Origin: Saccharibacillus sp. CPCC 101409
Lineage (GTDB): Bacteria; Bacillota; Bacilli; Paenibacillales; Paenibacillaceae
DNA: 64,000 nucleotides
Reading direction: 5' to 3'
Assembly: GCF_030518235.1 (NCBI RefSeq)
Contig: NZ_JAULSA010000001.1
Coordinates: forward strand, 620,001 to 684,000
The position numbers were made by a program, and so were the translations under genes. Below the pieces are notes generated by a model. That model saw nothing but the letters and a program-made list of their open reading frames with translations. It had not been told where the DNA came from and ran no database searches. Positions 52,111 to 60,178 of the stretch are shown here, one piece after another (position 1 is the first letter of the stretch; each line of letters opens with the position of its first letter).

Positions 52111-53796
52111 TCAGATCTTGAACTGCCGAACCGCTTGTTCCAGTTCGTCGGCCTGGCGGCTCAGTTCGCCGACGGTGCGGGCGTAGGATTCCATTTCTTC
52201 CATTTGCCGCGCGCTGTTGCCGGAAACGTCCTGAATGCGATCCTGCACATTTTGCGTGATATAGGCGGTCTGTTCGACCGAAGCGCTGACCTGCTGGCTG
52301 CCGGCCGATACCTGCTGGGTCGAAGCCGAGACTTCTTGTACGGAAATATTGACCTTCTGGATCAAACCCATCAGCTGTCCGAAAGCGCCCCCGGCGCTGC
52401 GCACCACTTCGGCGCCCGACATGATTTCGTGGTGCACCTTGCCGATCGCCTGCACCGAACGCTCGGAATCTTCGCGCAGCGCGCCGAGCGAATCTTCGAT
52501 GCGTCCGGTCGCTTCGCGCGATTGGTCCGACAGCTTGCGCACCTCGTCGGCGACGACCGCGAAGCCTTTGCCGTGCTCGCCCGCGCGGGCCGCTTCGATC
52601 GAAGCGTTCAGCGACAGCATTTGAATCTGCTTGGAGATGTTGGTGATCGCCTGAAGCACTTCGGCGATCTCGCTCGACCGCGAGCCCATCGTTTCGATAC
52701 GGCGGCGGGCTTCCACCGACATTTCCTGGACGCGGTTCATCTGCTCGACCGCCTGCTGCGCCAGCTCGTTGCCGGAAGTCGCTTCGCGCGACGCCAGGCC
52801 GATTTGTTCGTTTACTTCCGCCGCGGAAACGGCGATATGCTGAATTCCGCCGCTGATTTCTTCCATCGCTTTCGCGTTTTCGGAAGCGCCGGCCGCCACC
52901 GTTTCGCTGTTCGAAGCGATCTCGGCCGCCGAAGAAGCCGACTGCTCGCTGATCTCGCTCAGCATGCCGATGCCCCGGGACAGCTCGACGGAGTCGCTTT
53001 TGACTCGGTCCGTCGCTTCGCGCACATGCCCGACCATGCCACGCAGATTGGCTGTCATCTGACGGAACGCGTCGGCGAGCTGCGCGATTTCGTCGCGGCC
53101 TTTCACCTGGATATCCTGCTGCAGATCGCCTTCCGCCACCAGCTTGACGTGCTTGACGAGACGCGACAGCGGTTTGGTCATGCGTCTGCTGACAATCGCC
53201 GCGGCGAGCGAACCGATCACGATGACGACAAGCGCGACCGCCGCGCTGGAGACCAGGATGCTTTGTTTGACGACGTTGACGAAGCCCGCGTCCATCGTAA
53301 CGGCCATAAGCAGCGTGCCGCCCTGAATCGGCATGTAACCGCTCATGTGCGTCCCGCTGTCGTCGGTATAGAGCGGAGTGACGACGGCGTCTTTGCCTTT
53401 CAGCGCTTTAGTCATATCCGGACTGACGGATGATCGGTCGCCGACTTTGACCGATGCGCCGTTATTGGCCAGCACAACCGTGGCGCCGTCTTCTTTGACA
53501 TTGAGCAGATACACATTTTCGAGCCGGAATTCTTTGGTCGAATCGTCGAGATAGGTTTGCAGTTTCATTGAAGCGGCTTTGTTGCCGCTGGCCGCCATGC
53601 CCGCCTGAGCCGTATCGAGACCGCCCTTGATCTCGGAAACGCTCAAATCGAGTGTTTTGTGGAATTCCGGCACGATCCGCTGCTGAAGGGTTCGGTCGAA
53701 GATGAAGAAAAAGATCCCGCAGAGCAGCACGCTCGCCGCCAGGATGATCGTGCCCGCCAGAGCGATAATTTTGTGACTGATAGAACGGTTGAACAT
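52111..53796 (-). CDS. Methyl-accepting chemotaxis protein
   Basis: A 561-residue receptor with the standard layout: membrane segment about 10-32, an extracytoplasmic sensor of single-Cache type (about 35-180), second membrane segment about 184-206, HAMP domain (about 205-258) and a long cytoplasmic signalling coiled coil. The kinase-contact tip is [36 protein letters not shown] (about 380-415). It clusters with CheA/CheW at a pole and changes flagellar rotation in response to a ligand that cannot be told from sequence. GGGGAG precedes the ATG. It is divergent from the cystine symporter. Confidence 0.95.
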   Translation of the reverse strand: MFNRSISHKIIALAGTIILAASVLLCGIFFFIFDRTLQQRIVPEFHKTLDLSVSEIKGGLDTAQAGMAASGNKAASMKLQTYLDDSTKEFRLENVYLLNVKEDGATVVLANNGASVKVGDRSSVSPDMTKALKGKDAVVTPLYTDDSGTHMSGYMPIQGGTLLMAVTMDAGFVNVVKQSILVSSAAVALVVIVIGSLAAAIVSRRMTKPLSRLVKHVKLVAEGDLQQDIQVKGRDEIAQLADAFRQMTANLRGMVGHVREATDRVKSDSVELSRGIGMLSEISEQSASSAAEIASNSETVAAGASENAKAMEEISGGIQHIAVSAAEVNEQIGLASREATSGNELAQQAVEQMNRVQEMSVEARRRIETMGSRSSEIAEVLQAITNISKQIQMLSLNASIEAARAGEHGKGFAVVADEVRKLSDQSREATGRIEDSLGALREDSERSVQAIGKVHHEIMSGAEVVRSAGGAFGQLMGLIQKVNISVQEVSASTQQVSAGSQQVSASVEQTAYITQNVQDRIQDVSGNSARQMEEMESYARTVGELSRQADELEQAVRQFKI

Positions 53797-54110
53797 GAGG
53801 CATTCTCCCCTTTGCGTGGTTAAAAAATAGAAGCGATGATTATGTGGAACTTCATTTCACACCAATTCGGCCCGCAAACGAAACACCCGGCAAGCAAAAA
53901 ACGCGCGAGAGCTTCAATTTCCGATTCCGCAGAGTATATGTAGGGAAGAGGTTGCGGTCAAACGGAGATTAGCGTAGGTCTAAAGATGTATGTTCGAGCT
54001 TTGGACTGGAAGTGCTGCGCTTGTACCCCCATATCATACATGAATTTAGGCAATATTGACCAGATTTATGTCAGCTGTTTTTTTAAATTTCATGATTTTT
54101 TCGTAAGTTC
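53797..54110. other. Intergenic spacer upstream of the chemotaxis gene
   Basis: About 314 bases between divergent genes. The half near the chemotaxis gene shows no recognisable structure; the A/T-rich half carries the symporter promoter described separately. Confidence 0.5.
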
Positions 54111-54138
54111 TTTACATTTTCCGAAAAGGGTTTATAAA
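54111..54138 (+). promoter_or_regulatory. Promoter of the cystine symporter gene
   Basis: TTTACA (54111-54116), 16 bases, TATAAA (54133-54138), in a strongly A/T-rich context, just upstream of a CymR-like element. Confidence 0.6.
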
Positions 54139-54150
54139 AAAAGAAATTAA

Positions 54151-54175
54151 GTATACCAAAATGATCGGAATAATG
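54151..54175 (+). promoter_or_regulatory. CymR-like element before tcyP
   Basis: GTATACCAAAATGATCGGAATAATG sits 12 bases after the -10 box, where a repressor would block transcription. It shares ACC...GGAATAATG with 30460-30488 before the sulfate importer. In Bacillus subtilis tcyP is a CymR target; identity of the regulator here is inferred. Confidence 0.5.
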
Positions 54176-54280
54176 TTATTATGATTTGCGGATACGAAAG
54201 CTCTTACATACAAAGAGGCGTTGACGGGACCGGCGGCAGCCGAAACCGGGAATTACTTTAGAGAAAAGAGGGATTGTGAA

Positions 54281-55675
54281 ATGGAAACCTTTTTCGTCAT
54301 TCTGAATATCGCCGTGCTGGCGGGGCTGGCCGTGCTGCTCTACGTGATGCAGAAGCGCCATGTATCGTTCAGCAAACGCGTATTCACCGCGCTGGGACTG
54401 GGCATTGTGCTCGGCGCTATTTTGCAGTGGATTTACACGGCCGATTCGGAAGTGATTTCGAAGTCGATGGATTGGTACAGCCTGCTCGGCAGCGGTTATG
54501 TGCATCTGCTGCAAATGATCGTTATTCCGCTCGTCATGGTGTCGATCATTACCGCGATCATGAACATCAAAGGCGGCAAGAAGCTCGGCAAGATCAGCGT
54601 ATCGATCCTGCTGACGCTCGTACTGACCACGGCGATCGCCGCGGCGGTCGGCATTTCGTCCGCGCTGGCGTTTGGATTGAACGCCGAAGACCTCCAGCTC
54701 GGCGAAGCGGAGCAGGCGCGCGGAGAATCGCTGGAATCGCGTCTCGGCGACGTTGAAGGCGTATCGCTGCCGCAGCAGATTCTGTCGTTTATCCCGACCA
54801 ATCCGTTCGAAGACATGACCGGAGCGCGTCCTTCGTCGACGCTGGCCGTCGTGATCTTTTCCGCCTTTATCGGCGTCGCCGTGCTGGGCCTCGACCGCAA
54901 GAACGCCCAGCAGGCCGAAACGTTCCGCGGCATCGTCAATGCGGTGCACGGCGTCGTGATGCGCATCGTTACGCTGATTCTGCGCCTGACGCCGTACGGC
55001 ATCCTGGCGCTGATTGCGAAGATGGTCGCGACCACCAAGCCGGAAGGCATACTGAGGCTGGGCGAATTCGTGATCGCTTCTTATGTGGCGCTGATCGTCA
55101 TGTTCGTGATCCATTTGGTGATCCTGGTGCTGTTCGGATTCAACCCGGTCACTTACGCCAAAAAAGCGCTGTCGACGCTGGTCTTCGCTTTTACGTCCCG
55201 TTCGAGCGCGGCAACCATTCCGCTTAACATCGAGACGCAAACGAAAAAGCTCGGCGTATCCGAAGGCGTAGCCAACCTGTCCGCAAGCTTCGGCGCCACG
55301 ATCGGCCAGAACGGCTGCGCGGGTATCTACCCGGCCATGCTGGCGATTATGATCGCTCCGGCCGCAGGCGTCGAGATCAACTTCTCGTTTATCCTGACTC
55401 TGATCGCCGTTGTCGCCATCAGCTCGTTCGGCGTAGCCGGCGTAGGCGGCGGCGCAACGTTCGCGGCGCTGATCGTCCTGTCCACCATGAACCTCCCGGT
55501 CGCGCTGGCCGGCCTGCTGATCGCGGTCGAACCGCTGATCGACATGGGCCGTACCGCCCTGAACGTCAACGACTCCATGGTCGCGGGCGTCGTGACCGGC
55601 AAAGTCACCGGCGAGATCGACAAGAACGTTTACGATTCTCCCGAGACTCCGGAACTCGAAGCGGCTCGCGCCTAA
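54281..55675 (+). CDS. tcyP: L-cystine symporter TcyP
   Basis: A 464-residue membrane transporter, close to the 463 residues of the Bacillus protein. ATG 54281 gives METFFVILNIAVLAGLAVLLYVMQKRHVSFSKRVFTALGLG, the typical TcyP start, with AAAAGAGGGA upstream. It belongs to the dicarboxylate/amino acid:cation symporter (SLC1-like) fold, with about eight membrane helices and two re-entrant loops; a Ser/Ala-rich FTSRSSAATIP (about 306-316) and the GVAGVGGGATFAALIV region (about 385-400) line the substrate site. It imports cystine as a sulfur source, matching the sulfate importer elsewhere in the window. Confidence 0.92.
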   Translation: METFFVILNIAVLAGLAVLLYVMQKRHVSFSKRVFTALGLGIVLGAILQWIYTADSEVISKSMDWYSLLGSGYVHLLQMIVIPLVMVSIITAIMNIKGGKKLGKISVSILLTLVLTTAIAAAVGISSALAFGLNAEDLQLGEAEQARGESLESRLGDVEGVSLPQQILSFIPTNPFEDMTGARPSSTLAVVIFSAFIGVAVLGLDRKNAQQAETFRGIVNAVHGVVMRIVTLILRLTPYGILALIAKMVATTKPEGILRLGEFVIASYVALIVMFVIHLVILVLFGFNPVTYAKKALSTLVFAFTSRSSAATIPLNIETQTKKLGVSEGVANLSASFGATIGQNGCAGIYPAMLAIMIAPAAGVEINFSFILTLIAVVAISSFGVAGVGGGATFAALIVLSTMNLPVALAGLLIAVEPLIDMGRTALNVNDSMVAGVVTGKVTGEIDKNVYDSPETPELEAARA

Positions 55676-55712
55676 CCGAAACAAACCGGACGCGTACCGC
55701 GCATTCCGTAAG

Positions 55713-55742
55713 CAGACGGCCTCCGGGCCGTCTTTGCTTTTG
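55713..55742 (+). terminator. Terminator of tcyP
   Basis: AGACGGCC-TCCG-GGCCGTCT followed by TTGCTTTTG, 38 bases after the stop. Confidence 0.85.
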
Positions 55743-55781
55743 TAGAGAGGGTTCGGTTTGTGAAAAGGCGAAAAAGGCATA

Positions 55782-55892
55782 GAGGAAATTCCAGTGGAGG
55801 AGTGATAACGTTCGCCTTTGAAACCGGGAAGATTCCATAGAATCCAATCCAAGCTTCCTGGTTTCAACACGCGGCCGCAACGGAATTTTCTC
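55782..55892. repeat. Structured intergenic element, copy 1
   Basis: Outer arms GAGGAAATTCC (55782-55792) and GGAATTTTCTC (55882-55892) enclose an inner stem GAAACCGGGAAG / CTTCCTGGTTTC (55820-55864). It aligns along its length with copy 2 at 57616-57728, including TTCGCCTTTGAAA and GGTTTCAACACGCGGCCGCAAC, with compensating differences in the stems. A second hairpin AAGGACGGCC-CGCA-GGCCGTCCTT lies at about 55936-55959. Confidence 0.8.
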
Positions 55893-56129
55893 GGAGCCCT
55901 TCAGGCCTTTACAGCGCACAGGACCTTTTCTGCAAAAGGACGGCCCGCAGGCCGTCCTTCGCTTATGGAGAAGCGCTCGAGCGTCCGGCAAAAAACAATG
56001 GAACATTTGCCGTCCCTATGGTAAAGTGAGACGGGATTTCAAGTCGGGCTCCGCCGCCTTAATGCGGCCGCCCGGGCGGTTTACGCGGTTCGCAACCCTC
56101 CCGCGATATCAAAACTAGGAGGCTATCAC

Positions 56130-56849
56130 TTGTTCAACTTTACTTGGGGCGTTTTTTTCGTCCTGGTCAATTTTGCGTTCTTCCTGCTTTGCTTCAAGTT
56201 TTTCGGCAAAAAAGGTCTGTACGCCTGGGTCGGCGTCGCGACCGTCGTCGCCAATATCCAGGTTGCCAAAACGATCGACATGCTCGGCATTACCATGACG
56301 CTCGGCAACACCATGTACGTCAGCGTGTATATGACGACCGATCTGCTCAACGAGCGCTACGGCGTCAAAGCCGCGCGCAGAGCGGTCTGGTTCGGCTTTT
56401 TTATGCTGATTATGACGACCGTCATCATGCAGATGGTACTGAATTTCCGGCCTTCGGAAGTCGACTTCGCGCAGGGGCCGATGCAGGATCTGTTCGGGCT
56501 GCTGCCGCGCCTTGCGCTCGGAAGCCTGGCCGCTTATCTCATCAGCCAACTGCTCGACGTTTATCTGTACGCCGGTATCCGCCGCCGGTTCTCCAGCGCC
56601 AACCAGCTGTGGATTCGCAATAACGGCAGCGGCATCGTCAGTTCGTTTATCGATACGCTGATTTTCTGCTCGATCGCGTTTACCGGTCCGGAATATTCGC
56701 TGTCCACCTGGATTCAGCTGCTGCTCTCGACCTATGTCTTCAAATTCATCCTGACCGCCGCCGGCACCCCGGTGCTGTATCTGGCGCGAGGCATGAAAGT
56801 ACCGGTCGAAGAAGCCGATTCCGGACTGCCGACCATCGCTTCCAAATAA
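56130..56849 (+). CDS. Queuosine precursor transporter-type membrane protein (YhhQ/VUT family)
   Basis: A 239-residue membrane protein starting at TTG 56130 with TAGGAGG (56116-56122) 7 bases upstream. About six membrane segments are visible. The family signature MTLGNTMYVSVYMTTDLLNERYG (about 56-78) and the C-terminal SSFIDTLIFCSIAF (about 174-187) place it in the YhhQ/vitamin-uptake-transporter group, which takes up preQ0/preQ1-type precursors of queuosine. No preQ1 riboswitch is seen upstream, so the substrate assignment rests on the family only. The Dabb gene follows 33 bases downstream. Confidence 0.83.
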   Translation: MFNFTWGVFFVLVNFAFFLLCFKFFGKKGLYAWVGVATVVANIQVAKTIDMLGITMTLGNTMYVSVYMTTDLLNERYGVKAARRAVWFGFFMLIMTTVIMQMVLNFRPSEVDFAQGPMQDLFGLLPRLALGSLAAYLISQLLDVYLYAGIRRRFSSANQLWIRNNGSGIVSSFIDTLIFCSIAFTGPEYSLSTWIQLLLSTYVFKFILTAAGTPVLYLARGMKVPVEEADSGLPTIASK

Positions 56850-56882
56850 AAAGAAGTTCCAGCAAAAGGAGGAGTATTGTCC

Positions 56883-57185
56883 ATGAGTTCGATCCAGCAT
56901 ATGGTGACCTTTTCCCTGCACGCCGGCAAAGACAACGAGGAAGCGGAACGCTTTCTGCGTTCCAGCCTCGAAGAACTGTCCGCCATCCCGGGCGTGCAGC
57001 AGTTCCAAGTCTTCCGCCAGGTCAGCGCCAAAAACGAATACGACTACGGATTCTCGATGGTCTTCGCCGACCAGTCGGCCTATGACGCCTACAACAACCA
57101 TCCCGTGCACGTGAATTACGTCCGCGAGACTTGGGACACCCGGGTCAGGGCTTTCCAGGAAATCGACTTGATCGCGTATAGCTAA
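56883..57185 (+). CDS. Dabb-family (stress-responsive A/B barrel) protein
   Basis: A 100-residue single-domain protein starting at ATG 56883, with AAAGGAGGAG about 9 bases upstream. The pattern IQHMVTFSLHAGKDNEEAERFLRSSLEELSAIPGVQQFQVFRQVS followed by YGFSMVFADQSAYDAYNNHPVHVNYV is diagnostic of the dimeric alpha+beta barrel. The biochemical role is not known. It follows the transporter gene closely and ends at a terminator. Confidence 0.88.
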   Translation: MSSIQHMVTFSLHAGKDNEEAERFLRSSLEELSAIPGVQQFQVFRQVSAKNEYDYGFSMVFADQSAYDAYNNHPVHVNYVRETWDTRVRAFQEIDLIAYS

Positions 57186-57274
57186 AGCCGTCCAAAGTCC
57201 GTCGCAGCTTCCCCGCAGGCGGCTTCGTTCCCTGCGTATTTTCGTTTATCGCTATTATTCAATATCTTTTGCGC

Positions 57275-57322
57275 AAAAGAACCTTCAATCCCGAGCCGAA
57301 AGCAGGGGAGAAGGTTCTTTTT
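57275..57322 (+). terminator. Terminator after the Dabb gene
   Basis: AAAAGAACCTTC pairs with GAAGGTTCTTTTT over 12 bp with a 23-base loop. Confidence 0.9.
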
Positions 57323-57615
57323 AATCGTGCCGCGAATCAAAACGGATATTTTCAAATACCAAGTCCACCTAACCTACTACGCTAACCGTGTTAAATCCTC
57401 AAGTTGACCGGAAGAAACTTTCTTATGCGCGTAAAAGGTTCGATTCGAACGCGCTCAACCTACTATTTAAGTCAGACAAGCTGCTATGTGCAGACTTTTC
57501 TGCCGCTTCTTTTTCTTCTTTCTTTTTCGTCTCCATCCACAAAGAAGCTGCCCATTGAATCGGGCAGCTCTCAACTTGTCGAGAATGGTTTATTCCAAGC
57601 GAAGCGAATAGCAGA

Positions 57616-57728
57616 GGGAGAAATTCAGTGAAGGAACGATAGTGTTCGCCTTTGAAATCGGGAAAATACCTCCTATAATCTAATCGGTTTTTCCCGATTT
57701 CAACACGCGACCGCAACGAATTTCTCCC
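57616..57728. repeat. Structured intergenic element, copy 2
   Basis: Outer arms GGGAGAAATTC (57616-57626) and GAATTTCTCCC (57718-57728) are perfectly complementary over 11 bp. An inner stem GAAATCGGGAAAA / TTTTTCCCGATTTC spans about 57654-57702. It is about 70-75 per cent alike to copy 1 by eye, and flanks continue to match (GCGAATAGGACTTTTCT after it resembles GCACAGGACCTTTTCT after copy 1). It lies between convergent genes. Confidence 0.8.
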
Positions 57729-57807
57729 GCAGCGTTCACGCTTCTTATGCGAATAGGACTTTTCTCGACATCCGAGCCGCCCTTTTCAAAAGGACAGCTC
57801 TTTCCAA

Positions 57808-58902
57808 TCAACCAATCACCCGCAGCTCCTTCGGATAGCTCGTCAATACATCGACCCCGTCCTTGGTCACGATAATATCGTCCTCGATCCGCACCCCGCA
57901 CTCGCCGGCGACATACACGCCCGGCTCGACGGTAAAGCAAAGGCCTTCCGTCACGAGTTCCTCGTTGGCGCCGTGCACCGACGGATATTCGTGCACGTCC
58001 ATGCCGAGCCCGTGGCCCAGCCGGTGCATAAAGTACGGGCCGTAGCCGGCTTCTTCGATCACGCGCCGCGCGGCGGCGTCGACCGAAGACAGCGTCACGC
58101 CCGGACGGATCCGGGCGATCGCCGCCAGGTTGGCGGCCAGCACCGTTTCGTAGATCTTGACCGATTCGCCGCTCGGACGTTCGGCCACGGCGAAAGTGCG
58201 GGTAATATCCGAAGCGTAGCCGTCCAGATACACGCCCATATCGAACATGAGCATATCGCCGGCAGCGATCTTGCGATTGCCGGGATTGCCGTGCGGCAGC
58301 GCCGTATTGTCGCCGGTCAGCACCATCGTATCGAACGACGGGCCTTCCGCGCCGAGCTTTTTCATCTGGTATTCCAGCTCGGCCACGATCTCGATTTCCG
58401 TCGCGCCGACCCGCACATGCTTCAATCCTTCATCGAGCACCGCTTCGATCAGGCGGACGGCCGCGCGCAGTTTCTCGATTTCTTCCGGCGTTTTGGCCGC
58501 GCGCAGCGAACTCAGCACGCCGCCGACGTCGGCATAGCCGGAAGCGCCGAGCGCCGCGTTCAGGCGTTCGAACCGCGAGACCGACAGATGGTCTTTTTCG
58601 ATGCCGATTGTGCCGCGGCCGCCGCCGAGCCAGCCGCGCAGCAGGTCGTAAGCATCGTCGGTATCGCCATGGGTATGGATCGTCGGCACCGACGAAGAAG
58701 ACTTCGCCGCTTCCAGATCGAGGGCGGGCACGACGAGAAACGGATCGTTTTCTTTCGGGACGGCAAGGCCGAGAAAGCGTTCGTGCGGGTTGGACACAAA
58801 GCCGGTCAGATAGCCGACATGCTTCGGATCGGTAATCAGCAGGCAGTCGAGCGCATGCTCGTTCATATGGGTTCTGAGTTGAGTCCAGCGTTGATCGTTC
58901 AT
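57808..58902 (-). CDS. M24 metallopeptidase (Xaa-Pro aminopeptidase/dipeptidase)
   Basis: A 364-residue cytoplasmic peptidase. The C-terminal pita-bread domain carries the five metal ligands: Asp in MLMFDMGVYLDG, Asp in YASDITRTFAV, His in HRLGHGLGMDVHE, Glu in FTVEPGVYV and Glu in VRIEDDIIV (from about residue 223 to 346). An N-terminal creatinase-like domain (about 1-130) completes the YqhT/PepQ layout. It removes residues next to proline in peptides. The ATG overlaps the stop of the metallo-hydrolase gene by one base (TAATG), so they are translationally coupled. Confidence 0.92.
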   Translation of the reverse strand: MNDQRWTQLRTHMNEHALDCLLITDPKHVGYLTGFVSNPHERFLGLAVPKENDPFLVVPALDLEAAKSSSSVPTIHTHGDTDDAYDLLRGWLGGGRGTIGIEKDHLSVSRFERLNAALGASGYADVGGVLSSLRAAKTPEEIEKLRAAVRLIEAVLDEGLKHVRVGATEIEIVAELEYQMKKLGAEGPSFDTMVLTGDNTALPHGNPGNRKIAAGDMLMFDMGVYLDGYASDITRTFAVAERPSGESVKIYETVLAANLAAIARIRPGVTLSSVDAAARRVIEEAGYGPYFMHRLGHGLGMDVHEYPSVHGANEELVTEGLCFTVEPGVYVAGECGVRIEDDIIVTKDGVDVLTSYPKELRVIG

Positions 58903-59630
58903 TAAGATTTCACTCCCGTTATTTTTTGCAGCGCGCCGCGCACGTCGCCTTCGTACAGTCCGCCGTGGTAGCAGAGCACCCGGTCGATCTCGAGTTCCGC
59001 CAGCTGCTCCAGCGAGCGGAGCGCCTGATTCATGTCCGGCGTATAAGGCTCGGAAGGCCCCGCCAGCGCGCCGTTTTCCACGCGCAGGGCGTCGCCGGCC
59101 AGCAGCAGTTTCTCGCCCGGAACGTAGAGGCTGATATGTCCGGGGGTATGTCCCGGCGTATGCAGAATCCGCAGGCCGCCCTGGAGCGGCAGCTCTTCGC
59201 CGTGTTGGAGCACGCGCGTAACGCGTCCCGGCACAAGCGACGCCAGCATCTGCTCCGCCAGCCGACGCAGGCCGTCCGGCATCGATTGCAGGCGTTCCGC
59301 CGGCATTTTGATCAGCGCTTGTTCGCCCTCGAGATAAGGACGCTCGTCCGCATGCACCAGAATCTCCACGCCCGGCAGCCGTTCGAGCAGCTGCGCCAGC
59401 GCGCCGATATGGTCGACGTCCTGGTGCGTGAACACAATCCGCCTGACGTCGTCCGGATTGTAGCCGGCCGCCCGAATCTTTTCTTCGATCTGGCCGAGCA
59501 TGCCCGGCAGGCCGGCGTCGATCAGGGTCAGCCCGTCGTCGTCCGCCAGCAGCGCCGCATGGTAAACGTTCGGTGTGCCGCCCTGCAGGACCGTCAATTC
59601 CAGATCCGTTATTCCCGTTGTCATCTTCAT
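58902..59630 (-). CDS. Metallo-beta-lactamase-fold hydrolase
   Basis: About 242 residues from ATG 59630 (an ATG at 59624 is possible; GGAGGTG lies about 20 bases upstream, so the start is weakly supported). The active-site motif reads THQDVDHIG (residues 68-76), with Asp71 where the second His of HxHxDH usually stands. Further metal ligands are HTPGHTPGHISLY (about 155-167) and GDALRV. It acts on small molecules or thioesters; the substrate is unknown. It is coupled by overlap to the M24 peptidase gene. Confidence 0.85.
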   Translation of the reverse strand: MKMTTGITDLELTVLQGGTPNVYHAALLADDDGLTLIDAGLPGMLGQIEEKIRAAGYNPDDVRRIVFTHQDVDHIGALAQLLERLPGVEILVHADERPYLEGEQALIKMPAERLQSMPDGLRRLAEQMLASLVPGRVTRVLQHGEELPLQGGLRILHTPGHTPGHISLYVPGEKLLLAGDALRVENGALAGPSEPYTPDMNQALRSLEQLAELEIDRVLCYHGGLYEGDVRGALQKITGVKS

Positions 59631-59782
59631 CAAGTTCCGCCGGAATTCCGGCCGACACCTCCCGTTTTTCGTTTATCGCCGCATCGCCTGAACGTGTTCC
59701 GCCGCGATGCGCTCACGCTGTCTATTATAGACCAATCGCGCCGCAATGAACAAAAAAACGAAGAGCCCTTCCAGTATCAGGG

Positions 59783-59812
59783 TTGACACGCGCCATTTAT
59801 ACGGGCTATGAT
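59783..59812 (+). promoter_or_regulatory. Sigma-A promoter of the rtcB leader transcript
   Basis: TTGACA (59783-59788), 18 bases, TATGAT (59807-59812). One of the best promoters in the window. Confidence 0.85.
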
Positions 59813-59845
59813 AAGTTTACTATTTGGCAAAGGAGGATGGCAGCA

Positions 59846-59935
59846 ATGATCGTCGTTAACCGTTTGACCGCTCATTCGACAACCGAACACTCGCCTTTCG
59901 TTCTGCCTGTCCTCGACGGGTACGGTTTGGCCTGA
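59846..59935 (+). CDS. 29-residue leader peptide or small protein upstream of rtcB
   Basis: A short reading frame (ATG 59846, TGA 59933-59935) with AAAGGAGG 8-10 bases upstream, the strongest initiation signal in this stretch. The peptide begins MIVVNRLTAHSTTEHSP and ends LDGYGLA; it has no membrane segment and no run of a single regulatory codon. Its promoter is excellent and a terminator closes the transcript at 60121 before rtcB, so it could be a leader peptide for attenuation of rtcB or an independent small gene. Too short for homology judgement. Confidence 0.55.
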   Translation: MIVVNRLTAHSTTEHSPFVLPVLDGYGLA

Positions 59936-60092
59936 ACAGCCCTGGCGCCGTTTGCGTATTTATGAAAGTTTCTGCTTTCATTGCGAAAACGACGACGCCG
60001 TCGGCCGCTTTTATTTGTTTTCGTGAATCCCGCAGTGCTGTGGAATTTACGGAATAATCAAGCGGACGATTCTGTTCGGTTTAAACCGGCAT
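59936..60092 (+). other. Structured part of the rtcB leader
   Basis: Small hairpins are visible: GAAAG-CTTTC (59964-59979) and CGAAAAC...GTTTTCG (59984-60023) enclosing GACG/CGTC. No T-box, riboswitch class or tRNA is recognised. It could form an alternative fold with the terminator that follows. Confidence 0.4.
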
Positions 60093-60121
60093 AGCCGCGG
60101 ACGAGATGTCCGCGGCTTTTT
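60093..60121 (+). terminator. Terminator between the leader and rtcB
   Basis: AGCCGCGG-ACGAGATGT-CCGCGGCT followed by TTTT. No separate promoter is evident in the 40-58 bases between it and rtcB, so rtcB expression seems to need read-through. Confidence 0.9.
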
Positions 60122-60178
60122 GTTATGCTTTTTTACTACCCTGATTTGTTCAAATAGAAAGGAATGGATTTTTCATTT

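Noticed and set aside
55893-56129. preQ1 riboswitch before the queuosine-precursor-type transporter gene
   Set aside because: No short preQ1-I pseudoknot pattern is seen near the ribosome binding site.
59936-60121. T-box or known riboswitch in the rtcB leader
   Set aside because: No T-box core, no specifier-type layout and no conserved riboswitch sequence could be found by eye.
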